Source: Candidatus Neomicrothrix sp. UBA7884 | Lineage (GTDB): Bacteria; Actinomycetota; Acidimicrobiia; Acidimicrobiales; MedAcidi-G1 | Direction: 5' to 3' | DNA: 12,010 nt | NCBI GenBank assembly: GCA_002501135.1 | Contig: DLRQ01000067.1 | Span: 1-12,010 of the forward strand | Part shown: positions 1 to 6,795 of the stretch, piece by piece | Numbering within the stretch: the stretch's first letter is position 1 | Layout of the letters: each line of letters starts with the position of its first letter | The notes under the pieces: generated by a model | Seen by the model: only the letters and a program-made list of their open reading frames with translations | The model's database searches: none | What the model was told of the DNA's origin: nothing | Made by a program: the position numbers and the translations under genes

Positions 1-1
1 G

Positions 2-1210
2 GCGTGGTTCGAGGCCTGCGCCCTCGCCCAGCGCGTCGGTGTTCGCAACAGCCAGGCCACCGTCCTTGCCCCAACGGGCACCATCGGCCTGTTGATGGAC
101 TGCGACACCACCGGCATCGAACCCGACCTGGGGCTCGTGAAGACAAAGCGTCTCGCAGGTGGCGGCACCATGTCCATCGTCAACCGCACCGTGCCCCGTG
201 CGCTCGAGCGACTCGGCTACTCCGAGGACGAGTCGGCATCAATCGTCTCCTACATCGACAACAACCACTCGGTCATCGGCTGCCCCGACCTTAAGCCTGA
301 GCACGCCGCGGTGTTCGCCACATCCATGGGCGACAACCCGATTCACCACCTGGGCCATATCCGCATGATGGGGGCGGTCCAGCCGTTCCTGTCGGGTGCC
401 ATCTCCAAGACCTGCAACATGCCCGAGGACGTCTCCGTCGACGACGTCGAAGAACTGTTCATGGAGTCCTGGAAGCTGGGCCTCAAGGCGGTGGCCATCT
501 ACCGCGACAACTGCAAGGTGGGCCAGCCGTTGTCATCGGGCAAGGGCGAGTCCAAGCCGGCCACCCCGGTTGTCGAGGCCGTGCCACCGGGCGAGCCCGT
601 TCGCCGCAAGATGCCACGCAGCCGCAAGTCGCTCACGTTCGATTTCCGTGTGGCCGACTGCAAGGGCTTTGTCACCGTCGGCGAGTACGAAGACGGCCGC
701 CCCGGCGAGATCTTCGTGCGTGTCTCAAAGCAGGGCTCCACCCTGGCGGGAATCATGGATGCCTTCGCCATTTCTCTCAGCCACGGTCTCCAGTACGGCG
801 TACCGCTACGGGCGTTCGTCGAGGCCTACACGGGAATGCGCTTCGAGCCGGCCGGCATGACCGACGACCCGGAGCTGCGTATAGCCACGAGCCTCATCGA
901 CTACCTGTTCAGGCGCCTGGCCGTCGAGTACCTGACGACCGAGGAGCGTGCCGAGATGAACATCCTCACGAGCAGCGAGCGCATCCAGCCCACCCTCCCC
1001 GGGGTAGAGGAGTCAGCGACTGAGACCCGTCAGGGCGGCGACATTCAACCGGATCCGCCCAGCATCCCGTCGGCAGCGCAGTTCGCCGCACACCTGACAA
1101 CCAGCTCCTCGAGCTCGGCTCCGATGTGCATGCAGTGTGGCGTGGCCATGCAGCGTGCAGGTTCGTGCTACGTGTGCACCGACTGCGGCGCCACGAGTGG
1201 GTGCTCGTGA
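2..1210 (+). CDS. nrdJ: Adenosylcobalamin-dependent (class II) ribonucleotide reductase, C-terminal part
   Basis: This enzyme reduces ribonucleotides to deoxyribonucleotides in the cytosol, using coenzyme B12 to make the radical and so needing no oxygen. The reading frame is open from base 2, so the 5' end lies outside the window; 402 codons remain of a family that usually has roughly 900 or more. Near the start is the class II barrel segment APTGTIGLLMDCDTTGIEPD, followed by KTKRLAGGGTM. The last 30 residues form a cysteine-rich tail (CMQC, then CYVCTDC and a terminal Cys), as in NrdJ proteins, where it is thought to bind zinc or re-reduce the active site. A Ser/Pro-rich linker precedes the tail. 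The thymidine kinase gene starts 25 bases downstream, which suggests a shared transcript for DNA-precursor supply. The assignment is secure; only the N-terminal part is unseen. Confidence 0.95.
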   Translation, partial: AWFEACALAQRVGVRNSQATVLAPTGTIGLLMDCDTTGIEPDLGLVKTKRLAGGGTMSIVNRTVPRALERLGYSEDESASIVSYIDNNHSVIGCPDLKPEHAAVFATSMGDNPIHHLGHIRMMGAVQPFLSGAISKTCNMPEDVSVDDVEELFMESWKLGLKAVAIYRDNCKVGQPLSSGKGESKPATPVVEAVPPGEPVRRKMPRSRKSLTFDFRVADCKGFVTVGEYEDGRPGEIFVRVSKQGSTLAGIMDAFAISLSHGLQYGVPLRAFVEAYTGMRFEPAGMTDDPELRIATSLIDYLFRRLAVEYLTTEERAEMNILTSSERIQPTLPGVEESATETRQGGDIQPDPPSIPSAAQFAAHLTTSSSSSAPMCMQCGVAMQRAGSCYVCTDCGATSGCS

Positions 1211-1227
1211 GCTGCCGAGACGCCGGC

Positions 1228-1232
1228 AGGGA
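1228..1232 (+). promoter_or_regulatory. Ribosome binding site candidate for thymidine kinase
   Basis: AGGGA sits 3 bases before the ATG at 1236. The spacing is short, but this is the only purine-rich match near a start that gives a normal thymidine kinase N-terminus. It supports 1236 over the in-frame ATG at 1137, which lies inside nrdJ. Confidence 0.45.
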
Positions 1233-1235
1233 CTG

Positions 1236-1874
1236 ATGGCAAAGCTGCGCTTTTCATTCGGAACGATGGGGTCCGGCAAGAGCACGCTGGCCCTGCAGAT
1301 ACACCACAACCTGTCGTCGCGCGGCCTCCAGGGTCTGCTGTGCAGCCAACTCGACAGGGCCGGTGGCAAGGTGTCGAGCGCCCTTGGTGTGTCGGCCGAT
1401 GCGGTCGAGGTGGGGCCCAAGCTGAACCTCTACGAGTTGGCTGTGGCGATGCAGGAGCGACACGGAAGGCTCGACTACATGGTCTGTGACGAGGCCCAGT
1501 TCTACCTGACCGAGCAGGTCGACCAGCTGGCCCGAATCGTCGATGAGCTCGGAGCCGACGTCTACGCCTTCGGCCTGCTCACCTCCTTTCAGGGTCTCCT
1601 GTTCGATGGCACCCGGCGCCTCCTCGAGATGGCTGATGAGAACGTCGAGGTTCAGGTCGAGGCCCGATGCTGGTGCGGGTCCCAGGCCACCCACAACGCT
1701 CGCATCGTCGACGGGGTGCAGGTCTACGACGGTGAACTGTTCGTGGTCGACGACCCCGAGAACCACCAGGTCACCTACGATCTGCGTTGTCGCAGGCACT
1801 GGCTGTCAGGTGACTCAGGGATGGCCCATGCCGACCCGGCCATGCTGGGTTCAGTGGCCGACCTGACCGGTTGA
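1236..1874 (+). CDS. tdk: Thymidine kinase (TK1-like, type II)
   Basis: Phosphorylates thymidine to dTMP with ATP, salvaging thymidine in the cytosol. The protein has 212 residues, normal for the family. Walker A is GTMGSGKST at residues 9-17, and the DEAQF motif is at 85-89 with Glu86 as the expected catalytic base. The lasso region reads LLTSFQGLLFDGTRRLLEMAD. The structural zinc ligands are CWCG and, near the C-terminus, CRRH; the CxC spacing is, from memory, usual for actinobacterial homologues rather than a defect. The ATG at 1236 puts Walker A nine residues in, as in other TK1 proteins. The frame continues upstream to an ATG at 1137, but that adds residues from inside nrdJ. Lying directly behind ribonucleotide reductase, it fits a dNTP-supply unit. 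Confidence 0.93.
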   Translation: MAKLRFSFGTMGSGKSTLALQIHHNLSSRGLQGLLCSQLDRAGGKVSSALGVSADAVEVGPKLNLYELAVAMQERHGRLDYMVCDEAQFYLTEQVDQLARIVDELGADVYAFGLLTSFQGLLFDGTRRLLEMADENVEVQVEARCWCGSQATHNARIVDGVQVYDGELFVVDDPENHQVTYDLRCRRHWLSGDSGMAHADPAMLGSVADLTG

Positions 1875-1897
1875 ACCTTTCTGCCTGATCGGAAGGT
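1875..1897 (+). terminator. Hairpin after tdk, possible terminator without U-tract
   Basis: ACCTTTC (1875-1881) pairs with GGAAGGT (1891-1897), seven pairs including one G-U, around a 9-nt loop. It starts on the base after the tdk stop codon. No T-run follows, so it would be a U-less actinobacterial terminator or only an RNA 3'-end stabiliser. A separate promoter for the next gene makes the idea more plausible. Confidence 0.35.
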
Positions 1898-1913
1898 CGA
1901 GCTGGGCCGCGGG

Positions 1914-1919
1914 TACCCT
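1914..1919 (+). promoter_or_regulatory. -10 box for a leaderless acyl-CoA dehydrogenase transcript
   Basis: TACCCT matches the actinobacterial TANNNT -10 pattern and ends 6 bases before the ATG at 1926. That is the spacing expected when transcription starts on the A of the start codon. No Shine-Dalgarno sequence precedes this ATG, which fits a leaderless mRNA. No good -35 was recognised. Confidence 0.45.
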
Positions 1920-1925
1920 TCGCCC

Positions 1926-3728
1926 ATGACTGACTTCAAGCCGCCCCTCGATGACATCCGCCTAGTTCTGGCCGAGATTGGTGACATCGGACGCCTCTGC
2001 GACCTCCCTGACTTTGACCATGTCGATGTGGACACCATCGACGGCGTACTCGACGAGTTGGGCCGCTTTGTGGCCGAGGTGATCGCCCCCACCAACCGCA
2101 TCGGTGACGAGCAGGGATGCTCGGTAACAGACGGTGTGGTTACGGTGCCAGACGAGTTCCACACGGCCTGGGACCAGTACGTGACATCGGGGTGGGGGGC
2201 TATTTCCCAGGACCCGGAGTACGGCGGTGGTGGCTTCCCGGGCTCGATACAGACGGTGCTCACTGAGTTGCTCGCTGCCGCCAACCGGGCCTGGTCGATG
2301 GGGCCGATGCTCACCGTCGGTGCCCTCGACGCACTCCACGCCTTCGGCGACGAGGGGCAGAGGGAGACCTACATCCCCAAGATGGTCACGGCCGAGTGGT
2401 CCGGAACCATGAACCTGACCGAGCCCCAGGCCGGCTCCGACGTGGGGGCTCTAACCACGAAAGCTGTGCTGCAAGATGACGGCACTTACCGGATCTTCGG
2501 CACCAAGATCTTCATCACCTTCGGCGAGCACGAGTTGGCCGAGAACATCATCCAGATGGTGCTGGCCCGCACACCCGACAGCCCGCCTGGGACCCGTGGA
2601 ATATCTCTGTTCATCGTTCCCAAGTACCTGGTGGCCGATGACGGCTCGCCGGGCGAGCGCAACGACTACACGTGTGTCTCCGTCGAGCACAAGCTGGGCC
2701 TGCACGCCAGCCCGACCTGTGTCATGTCGTACGGGGAATCAGGTGAGGGCGCCGTGGGTTATCTCGTAGGTGAGGAGCACCAGGGGATGCGCTACATGTT
2801 CAAGATGATGAACAACGCCCGCCTCGGCGTCGGGGTCGAGGGTCTTGCCGTTACCGAGAGGGCCCTTCAGTTGGCGGCCGACTTCGCCCTTGAGCGTCGC
2901 CAGGGAACAGCGGTCGGAGCCCAGCGTGGCGAGCAGTCGGCGATCGTCGAGCACGCCGATGTGCGGCGCATGCTGCTCACGATGAGGGCCTACACGGACG
3001 CCATGCGGTGCCTTCTCTACCTCAACTCGTCGGCGCTCGACGTTGCCGGCCACCACCCCGACCCCGAGACACGACAGGCGGCCGCAGAGCGTGCCGAGTT
3101 GCTCACCCCTATTTCAAAGGCGTGGTGTACCGATGTGGGTGTCGAGATGGCCTCGCTCGGCATCCAGGTGCACGGCGGCTACGGCTACATCGAGGAGACC
3201 GGAGCAGCCCAACACCTGAGGGATGCACGGATTTCACCCATCTACGAGGGAACCAACGGCATCCAGGCGATCGACCTGGTGGGCCGAAAGCTGTCCCTGC
3301 GTGCCGGTGGTGTGATGAGCGACCTGCTCGACGAGATCGCTGCGCTCGACGGGGCGCTCGAGGAAGCGGGCGACGACTTTGACTCGATCCGCTCGAATCT
3401 GGCTGATGGGCTTGCAGTATTCCGTGAGGCCACGGCCTGGATCATCAACAACGGGGTCGACGATCCCAACGAGGCTCTGGCTGCCGCCACGCCGTATCTG
3501 AAGATGTTCGGTCAGGTGGTCGGTGGTTGGCTCCTGGCACGTCTGGCCCTGGGGGCAAGGCGTCGACTCGACGAAGGTACCGGCGATTCGGCACACCTCG
3601 AGGGCAAGATCGTGGTGGCCAGGTTCTATGCGGAGCAGCTGTTGCCGACAGCGCGTGCCCAGCTGGGTGCGGTAACGGCTGGTGCCAGCGACCTGTTCGC
3701 AATGTCGGCCGACGGCTTCTCGGCCTGA
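1926..3728 (+). CDS. Acyl-CoA dehydrogenase, long (~600 residue) subfamily
   Basis: FAD-dependent oxidation of an acyl-CoA to its trans-2-enoyl-CoA, the first step of beta-oxidation or of a related acyl-CoA route; cytosolic. The protein has 600 residues, longer than the usual ~380-residue enzymes. It has an N-terminal extension, the central flavin and substrate segment NLTEPQAGSDVG at 163-174, and the helical domain ending GIQVHGGYGYIEETG...YEGTNGIQ. Glu441 in YEGTNG is the likely catalytic base. A C-terminal domain of about 130 residues follows, typical of the FadE5/DmdC type of long acyl-CoA dehydrogenase. DmdC homologues (3-methylmercaptopropionyl-CoA dehydrogenase of DMSP breakdown) share this architecture, so the substrate cannot be fixed from sequence. 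No other beta-oxidation gene is adjacent. The start is chosen because it is the first ATG in frame after the TACCCT box. Family confidence is high; substrate is unknown. Confidence 0.92.
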   Translation: MTDFKPPLDDIRLVLAEIGDIGRLCDLPDFDHVDVDTIDGVLDELGRFVAEVIAPTNRIGDEQGCSVTDGVVTVPDEFHTAWDQYVTSGWGAISQDPEYGGGGFPGSIQTVLTELLAAANRAWSMGPMLTVGALDALHAFGDEGQRETYIPKMVTAEWSGTMNLTEPQAGSDVGALTTKAVLQDDGTYRIFGTKIFITFGEHELAENIIQMVLARTPDSPPGTRGISLFIVPKYLVADDGSPGERNDYTCVSVEHKLGLHASPTCVMSYGESGEGAVGYLVGEEHQGMRYMFKMMNNARLGVGVEGLAVTERALQLAADFALERRQGTAVGAQRGEQSAIVEHADVRRMLLTMRAYTDAMRCLLYLNSSALDVAGHHPDPETRQAAAERAELLTPISKAWCTDVGVEMASLGIQVHGGYGYIEETGAAQHLRDARISPIYEGTNGIQAIDLVGRKLSLRAGGVMSDLLDEIAALDGALEEAGDDFDSIRSNLADGLAVFREATAWIINNGVDDPNEALAAATPYLKMFGQVVGGWLLARLALGARRRLDEGTGDSAHLEGKIVVARFYAEQLLPTARAQLGAVTAGASDLFAMSADGFSA

Positions 3729-3748
3729 TGGCGGTGGGTTAGGCGACG

Positions 3749-4600
3749 ATGTTCACCTCACTGGTAGCGGCTGCGCCTGTGGCCACGCTGCTCAGTTTCA
3801 TACCCAGCCCGTCTTCGGGGTCTGTGCACCTGGGGCCTGTCCAGTTGCGGGCCTACGGCCTCATGATCGGACTCGGCGTCGTGGCCGCCGTCTGGGTGGG
3901 TCAGAGGCGTTGGGCGGCAAGGGGCGGCGATCCCGACGACATCTCATCGATTGCCATGTGGGCGGTTCCGGCGGGGTTGATCGGTTCCCGGATCTACCAC
4001 GTGGCCACTGACTGGAAGCGCTTCACGGGTCGCTGGGGAGACGTATTCGCCATCTGGCAGGGAGGCCTGGGCGTACCCGGTGGCCTGGCGGCAGGCGTTC
4101 TGGTCGGTGTGATGGTGGCCCGGCGGCGCGAGATGAGCGTGCCCGCAATGCTGGACTCGCTCGTGCCGACGTTGCCGATAGCCCAGGCGATCGGCAGGTG
4201 GGGTAACTGGTTCAACCAGGAGGTCTTCGGTGGGCCGACAGACCTGCCCTGGGGACTGCGGATCGACGAGTCGCATCGCCCGACCGAATACCTTGCATCG
4301 ACGGCCTTTCATCCAACGTTTCTCTACGAGGGAATCTGGAATCTGGCCCTGGCATGGTTCCTGATTCGGGTTGACCGACGCGGTGTCCTGCGTCCGGGAT
4401 ACCTGATCGGCCTGTGGGTGTTCGGCTACGGGGTGGGTCGACTGTGGGTGGAGACGATCCGTGTGGATGCCGCCTACCTGCTGTGGGGTCTCCGGGTGAA
4501 CATCTGGATGAGCCTCATTGCGATTGCCGTCGGTGGTGCTGTCGCCCTGGTCGGCCGGGTGGCTACAGCGGCTGTCGAGCCCACCTCGGACCTTCACTAA
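3749..4600 (+). CDS. lgt: Prolipoprotein diacylglyceryl transferase
   Basis: An integral membrane enzyme that moves a diacylglyceryl group from phosphatidylglycerol to the lipobox cysteine of prelipoproteins, the first step of lipoprotein maturation. It has 283 residues with several hydrophobic segments. The family signature GRWGNWFNQEVFG starts at residue 149 and includes Arg150, Asn153 and Glu158. HPTFLYE starts at residue 188, and a late GVGRLWVE segment supplies the conserved C-terminal Arg. The region matching the E. coli His103 loop reads WQGGLGVPGG, with Pro110 near the His position; actinobacterial enzymes commonly lack this His, usually with GLGIWGG. It starts 20 bases after the acyl-CoA dehydrogenase stop, so co-transcription is likely, though the functions are unrelated. 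No strong Shine-Dalgarno is visible before the ATG. Confidence 0.94.
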   Translation: MFTSLVAAAPVATLLSFIPSPSSGSVHLGPVQLRAYGLMIGLGVVAAVWVGQRRWAARGGDPDDISSIAMWAVPAGLIGSRIYHVATDWKRFTGRWGDVFAIWQGGLGVPGGLAAGVLVGVMVARRREMSVPAMLDSLVPTLPIAQAIGRWGNWFNQEVFGGPTDLPWGLRIDESHRPTEYLASTAFHPTFLYEGIWNLALAWFLIRVDRRGVLRPGYLIGLWVFGYGVGRLWVETIRVDAAYLLWGLRVNIWMSLIAIAVGGAVALVGRVATAAVEPTSDLH

Positions 4601-4603
4601 CCT
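4598..4603 (+). promoter_or_regulatory. -10 box for a leaderless cyclase transcript, overlapping the lgt stop codon
   Basis: TAACCT fits TANNNT and ends 7 bases before the ATG at 4611, the leaderless spacing. Its first three bases are the lgt stop codon TAA. No Shine-Dalgarno is present between it and the ATG. A -35 is not clear; the nearest candidate, TGTCGA at 4573-4578, is 19 bases away. Confidence 0.4.
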
Positions 4604-4610
4604 GCACGAC

Positions 4611-5150
4611 ATGGCAGACATGGGCCAGGCGGCCAGAAGCATCGGAAAACGGGTGGACCGCACCTTTGCTTTCATCGACCTGTCAGGCTTCACCGCGTTC
4701 ATGGATTCTGAGGGTGACGGGCCGTCGGTGGATGTGATCATCGGTTTTCGGGCCGTTGTCCGCCGTGTCGCAGGCGACCGTGGCGTAAGGGTGGCGAAGT
4801 TCCTGGGCGACGGGGCGATGCTCGTCGGGGTGGAGCCTGAGCCTCTGGTTGAGACCGTTGTCGAGATCGAGGCCTGTATAGATGCAGCCGGGTCCGTGCT
4901 TCCGCTACGGGCCGGCATAGCTCGTGGGTGGGTTCTGCTCATCGAGGGCGAGGATCACATCGGCGATGCGGTGAACCTGGCCTCGAGGCTGTGCGATACG
5001 GCTCAGCCGAACGAGGTGCTGGCACCGGCGTCGATGGTCTCTGACCTGTTGGTGAACACCGGTCACGAGGATCTCGGTCCTCACCAGATCAACGGCTTTG
5101 CCGAGCCGATCGACCTGGTTCGGCTTGTGTCGCCCGACACGGCACGCTGA
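4611..5150 (+). CDS. Stand-alone class III adenylate/guanylate cyclase domain protein
   Basis: Predicted to make a cyclic nucleotide (cAMP more likely) from the NTP; soluble, 179 residues, with no membrane or sensor domain, so little more than the catalytic domain. The expected catalytic positions are kept: metal-binding Asp23 in FIDLSGFT and Asp67 in KFLGDG, Lys63 as possible base-recognition residue, Asp115 seven residues before Asn122 (base specificity), and the transition-state pair Asn122 and Arg126 in VNLASRL. All key residues being present argues for an active enzyme working as a homodimer. The frame is open upstream to 4518, inside lgt, but the ATG at 4611 fits both domain boundary and promoter; a second ATG lies at 4620. 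No cyclic-nucleotide effector gene is nearby. The ATL gene follows after only 5 bases. Strict substrate, ATP or GTP, is inferred. Confidence 0.85.
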   Translation: MADMGQAARSIGKRVDRTFAFIDLSGFTAFMDSEGDGPSVDVIIGFRAVVRRVAGDRGVRVAKFLGDGAMLVGVEPEPLVETVVEIEACIDAAGSVLPLRAGIARGWVLLIEGEDHIGDAVNLASRLCDTAQPNEVLAPASMVSDLLVNTGHEDLGPHQINGFAEPIDLVRLVSPDTAR

Positions 5151-5155
5151 CACCG

Positions 5156-5434
5156 GTGGCTCCGGACGGAACACCGTTCGAGTCTGCGGTGGCCGAAGTG
5201 CTCGGACGCCTGTCATCCGGAGAGGTTGTTACCTACGGTGAGGTTGCCGCCGAGGCAGGGCACCCCGGTGCCCACAGGGCCGTCGGTCGCTTCTTACGTG
5301 ACAGCGACGGGTGGCCGTGGTGGAGGGTTGTCACATCGACGGGTCGTCTCGTTCCCGGACTGGAGATCGAACAGGCTGAGAGGCTGGGCGCCGAGGGTGT
5401 CCGGGTGGTCGACGGGAGGGTCGTGGCGGGCTGA
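5156..5434 (+). CDS. Alkyltransferase-like protein (ATL, MGMT-type DNA-binding domain)
   Basis: ATL proteins bind O6-alkylguanine, flip the base, and flag it for nucleotide excision repair without removing the alkyl group. This 92-residue protein matches the MGMT DNA-binding/active-site domain: VVTYGEVA at 24-31, then HRAVGRFL at 40-47 with Arg41 as the expected base-flipping arginine. The usual PCHRV active site reads PWWRVV at 54-59, so the alkyl-accepting Cys is replaced by Trp55. Trp at this position is also found in E. coli-type ATL (YbaZ). The family call is firm and direct alkyl transfer is not expected. It starts with GTG 5 bases after the cyclase stop and is probably translated from the same mRNA. 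No own Shine-Dalgarno is clear, suggesting coupling. Confidence 0.88.
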   Translation: MAPDGTPFESAVAEVLGRLSSGEVVTYGEVAAEAGHPGAHRAVGRFLRDSDGWPWWRVVTSTGRLVPGLEIEQAERLGAEGVRVVDGRVVAG

Positions 5435-5445
5435 GGGCGGGGTCT

Positions 5446-5475
5446 CTGACGACATGCTGCCCGTGGAGGTAGGCT
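5446..5475 (+). promoter_or_regulatory. Promoter candidate for the DEAD-box helicase
   Basis: CTGACG (-35, 5446-5451) and TAGGCT (-10, 5470-5475) are separated by 18 bases in the non-coding gap after the ATL gene. Transcription would begin near 5482 and give a 5' leader of about 135 nt. Judged by eye only. Confidence 0.4.
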
Positions 5476-5617
5476 TGGGTCTGCCCGTCCGGGCCAAGTC
5501 GATCGCTTGTGTGTCGACCCCGGACCGGAATCGTCACCCGTGAAAGGTGGTGGCGATACCCGCACGAGACCGCGGGTGACGAACCCGGCGGCCCGGCCGC
5601 CGAGAAACGAAGGACAG
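5476..5617 (+). promoter_or_regulatory. Long 5' leader of the helicase with a hairpin before the ribosome binding site
   Basis: This stretch codes for nothing convincing. It contains a GC hairpin, GGCGGCCCGGCCGCC (5587-5601; stem GGCGGC/GCCGCC, loop CCG), whose stem ends 7 bases before the ribosome binding sequence GAAGGA (5609-5614). Further upstream, CCCGC (5559-5563) can pair with GCGGG (5573-5577). The closeness of hairpin and binding site suggests folding-dependent translation, but I cannot assign a known RNA family. Confidence 0.35.
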
Positions 5618-6787
5618 ATGACGACGACCCAGTTCGCCGATCTGGGTGTGGACCAGGACCTGGTCGATGCCCTGACAGAGCGGGGCATTTCGGCCCCATT
5701 CGAGATCCAGTCCCTCACCATCCCAGATGGCCTTGCCGGACGCGATGTGTGTGGCCGTGCCAAGACGGGGTCGGGAAAGACCCTTGCCTTTGGGCTCCCG
5801 TTGGTGCAGTTGCTGTCCAATGCCCTGCCCGGACGGCCAACCGGGTTGGCCCTGGTGCCCACACGCGAGCTGGCGGTGCAGGTCTGTCGCGAGCTCGAGC
5901 CACTGGCCAAGGTCAGGAACATCTCGGTCCTCGCGGTCTACGGGGGTGCACCGATCGAGAAGCAGATCGCGGCCCTCGAAAAGGGTGTTGAGCTTGTAGT
6001 GGCCACCCCGGGACGCATGATCGACCTGATCGAGCGGGGCGAACTCTCGGTAGCCGATGTCGAGCGGGTCGTAATCGACGAGGCCGACCGGATGGCCGAC
6101 ATGGGCTTCATGCCCCAGGTCGAGTGGATCCTGCGTCGCGCCGAGGCCGACCACCAGACCCTGTTGTTCTCGGCGACGCTCGACGGAATGGTCGGTGGTC
6201 TGATCAGCCGCTACCAGAACGATCCCGTCATGCATGAGATCGCCGCAGGTGAGGCAACGGTCGAGGAGATGGAGCACCGCTTCCTGGCTGTCCACGAGAT
6301 GGACCGGGTGAAGGTGGCGGCGGCGATAATCGACGGCTCAAACCGGACTATCGTGTTTTCACGGACCAAGTGGGGTGCCGACAAGCTCACCCGCAAGCTC
6401 GTCGAAGAGGGTGTGGATGCTGCGGCCATCCACGGTGACCTCCGCCAGAGCCAACGTGAGAAGGCACTCGGCGACTTCGCGAAGGGAAAGGTGAAGGCGC
6501 TGGTGGCAACCGACGTTGCAGCACGTGGTATCCACGTCGACGACGTCGACGTGGTCATCCACTACGACCCTCCGTCCGATGCAAAGACCTACCTTCACCG
6601 ATCGGGCAGGACCGCACGTGCCGGTGAGGCCGGCGTGGTGGTCAGCCTGGTTGTCTGGAACGAGGAACTCGAGGTCCGTAAGTTGCTGCGCCGTCTCGGC
6701 ATGAAGTTCCCGATTGTCGAGGTCTTCTCCAACGACGACCGCCTTTCCGACCTGCACGCCTGGGATCCGACCGAAGAAGCCGCCTGA
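5618..6787 (+). CDS. DEAD-box ATP-dependent RNA helicase
   Basis: Unwinds RNA duplexes with ATP; such bacterial enzymes act in ribosome assembly, RNA decay or cold adaptation. The 389 residues make up only the two-domain helicase core. The Q motif is at about 27-31 (PFEIQ) with an aromatic Phe6 upstream. Walker A AKTGSGKT is at 48-55, PTREL follows, DEAD is at 154-157, and SAT reads LFSATLDG. In the second domain, TDVAARGIHVDDVD and HRSGRTARAG are intact. There is no basic or RNA-binding C-terminal extension, so it is not a full CsdA/DbpA-type protein; RhlE/SrmB-like is as close as I can go. The ATG at 5618 is preferred for its GAAGGA ribosome site; the frame runs upstream to a TTG at 5507, but those residues look like non-coding leader. 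The methyltransferase gene starts 8 bases after the stop. Confidence 0.93.
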   Translation: MTTTQFADLGVDQDLVDALTERGISAPFEIQSLTIPDGLAGRDVCGRAKTGSGKTLAFGLPLVQLLSNALPGRPTGLALVPTRELAVQVCRELEPLAKVRNISVLAVYGGAPIEKQIAALEKGVELVVATPGRMIDLIERGELSVADVERVVIDEADRMADMGFMPQVEWILRRAEADHQTLLFSATLDGMVGGLISRYQNDPVMHEIAAGEATVEEMEHRFLAVHEMDRVKVAAAIIDGSNRTIVFSRTKWGADKLTRKLVEEGVDAAAIHGDLRQSQREKALGDFAKGKVKALVATDVAARGIHVDDVDVVIHYDPPSDAKTYLHRSGRTARAGEAGVVVSLVVWNEELEVRKLLRRLGMKFPIVEVFSNDDRLSDLHAWDPTEEAA

Positions 6788-6795
6788 CCGTAACG

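Noticed and set aside
499..771. Open frames on the minus strand here and at many other places (for example 3944-4942, 5233-5922, 10707-11675)
   Set aside because: They mirror well-supported plus-strand genes; high-GC coding sequence leaves long stop-free shadows, and none shows a recognisable motif.
5507..5617. N-terminal extension of the helicase from a TTG start at 5507
   Set aside because: The added residues have no helicase similarity, the region holds a hairpin, and the ATG at 5618 has its own ribosome site.
6532..6554. Perfect inverted repeat CCACGTCGA / TCGACGTGG with 5-base spacer, resembling an operator
   Set aside because: It lies inside the conserved helicase segment HVDDVDV, where Asp and Val codons in a GC-rich genome naturally give this palindrome.
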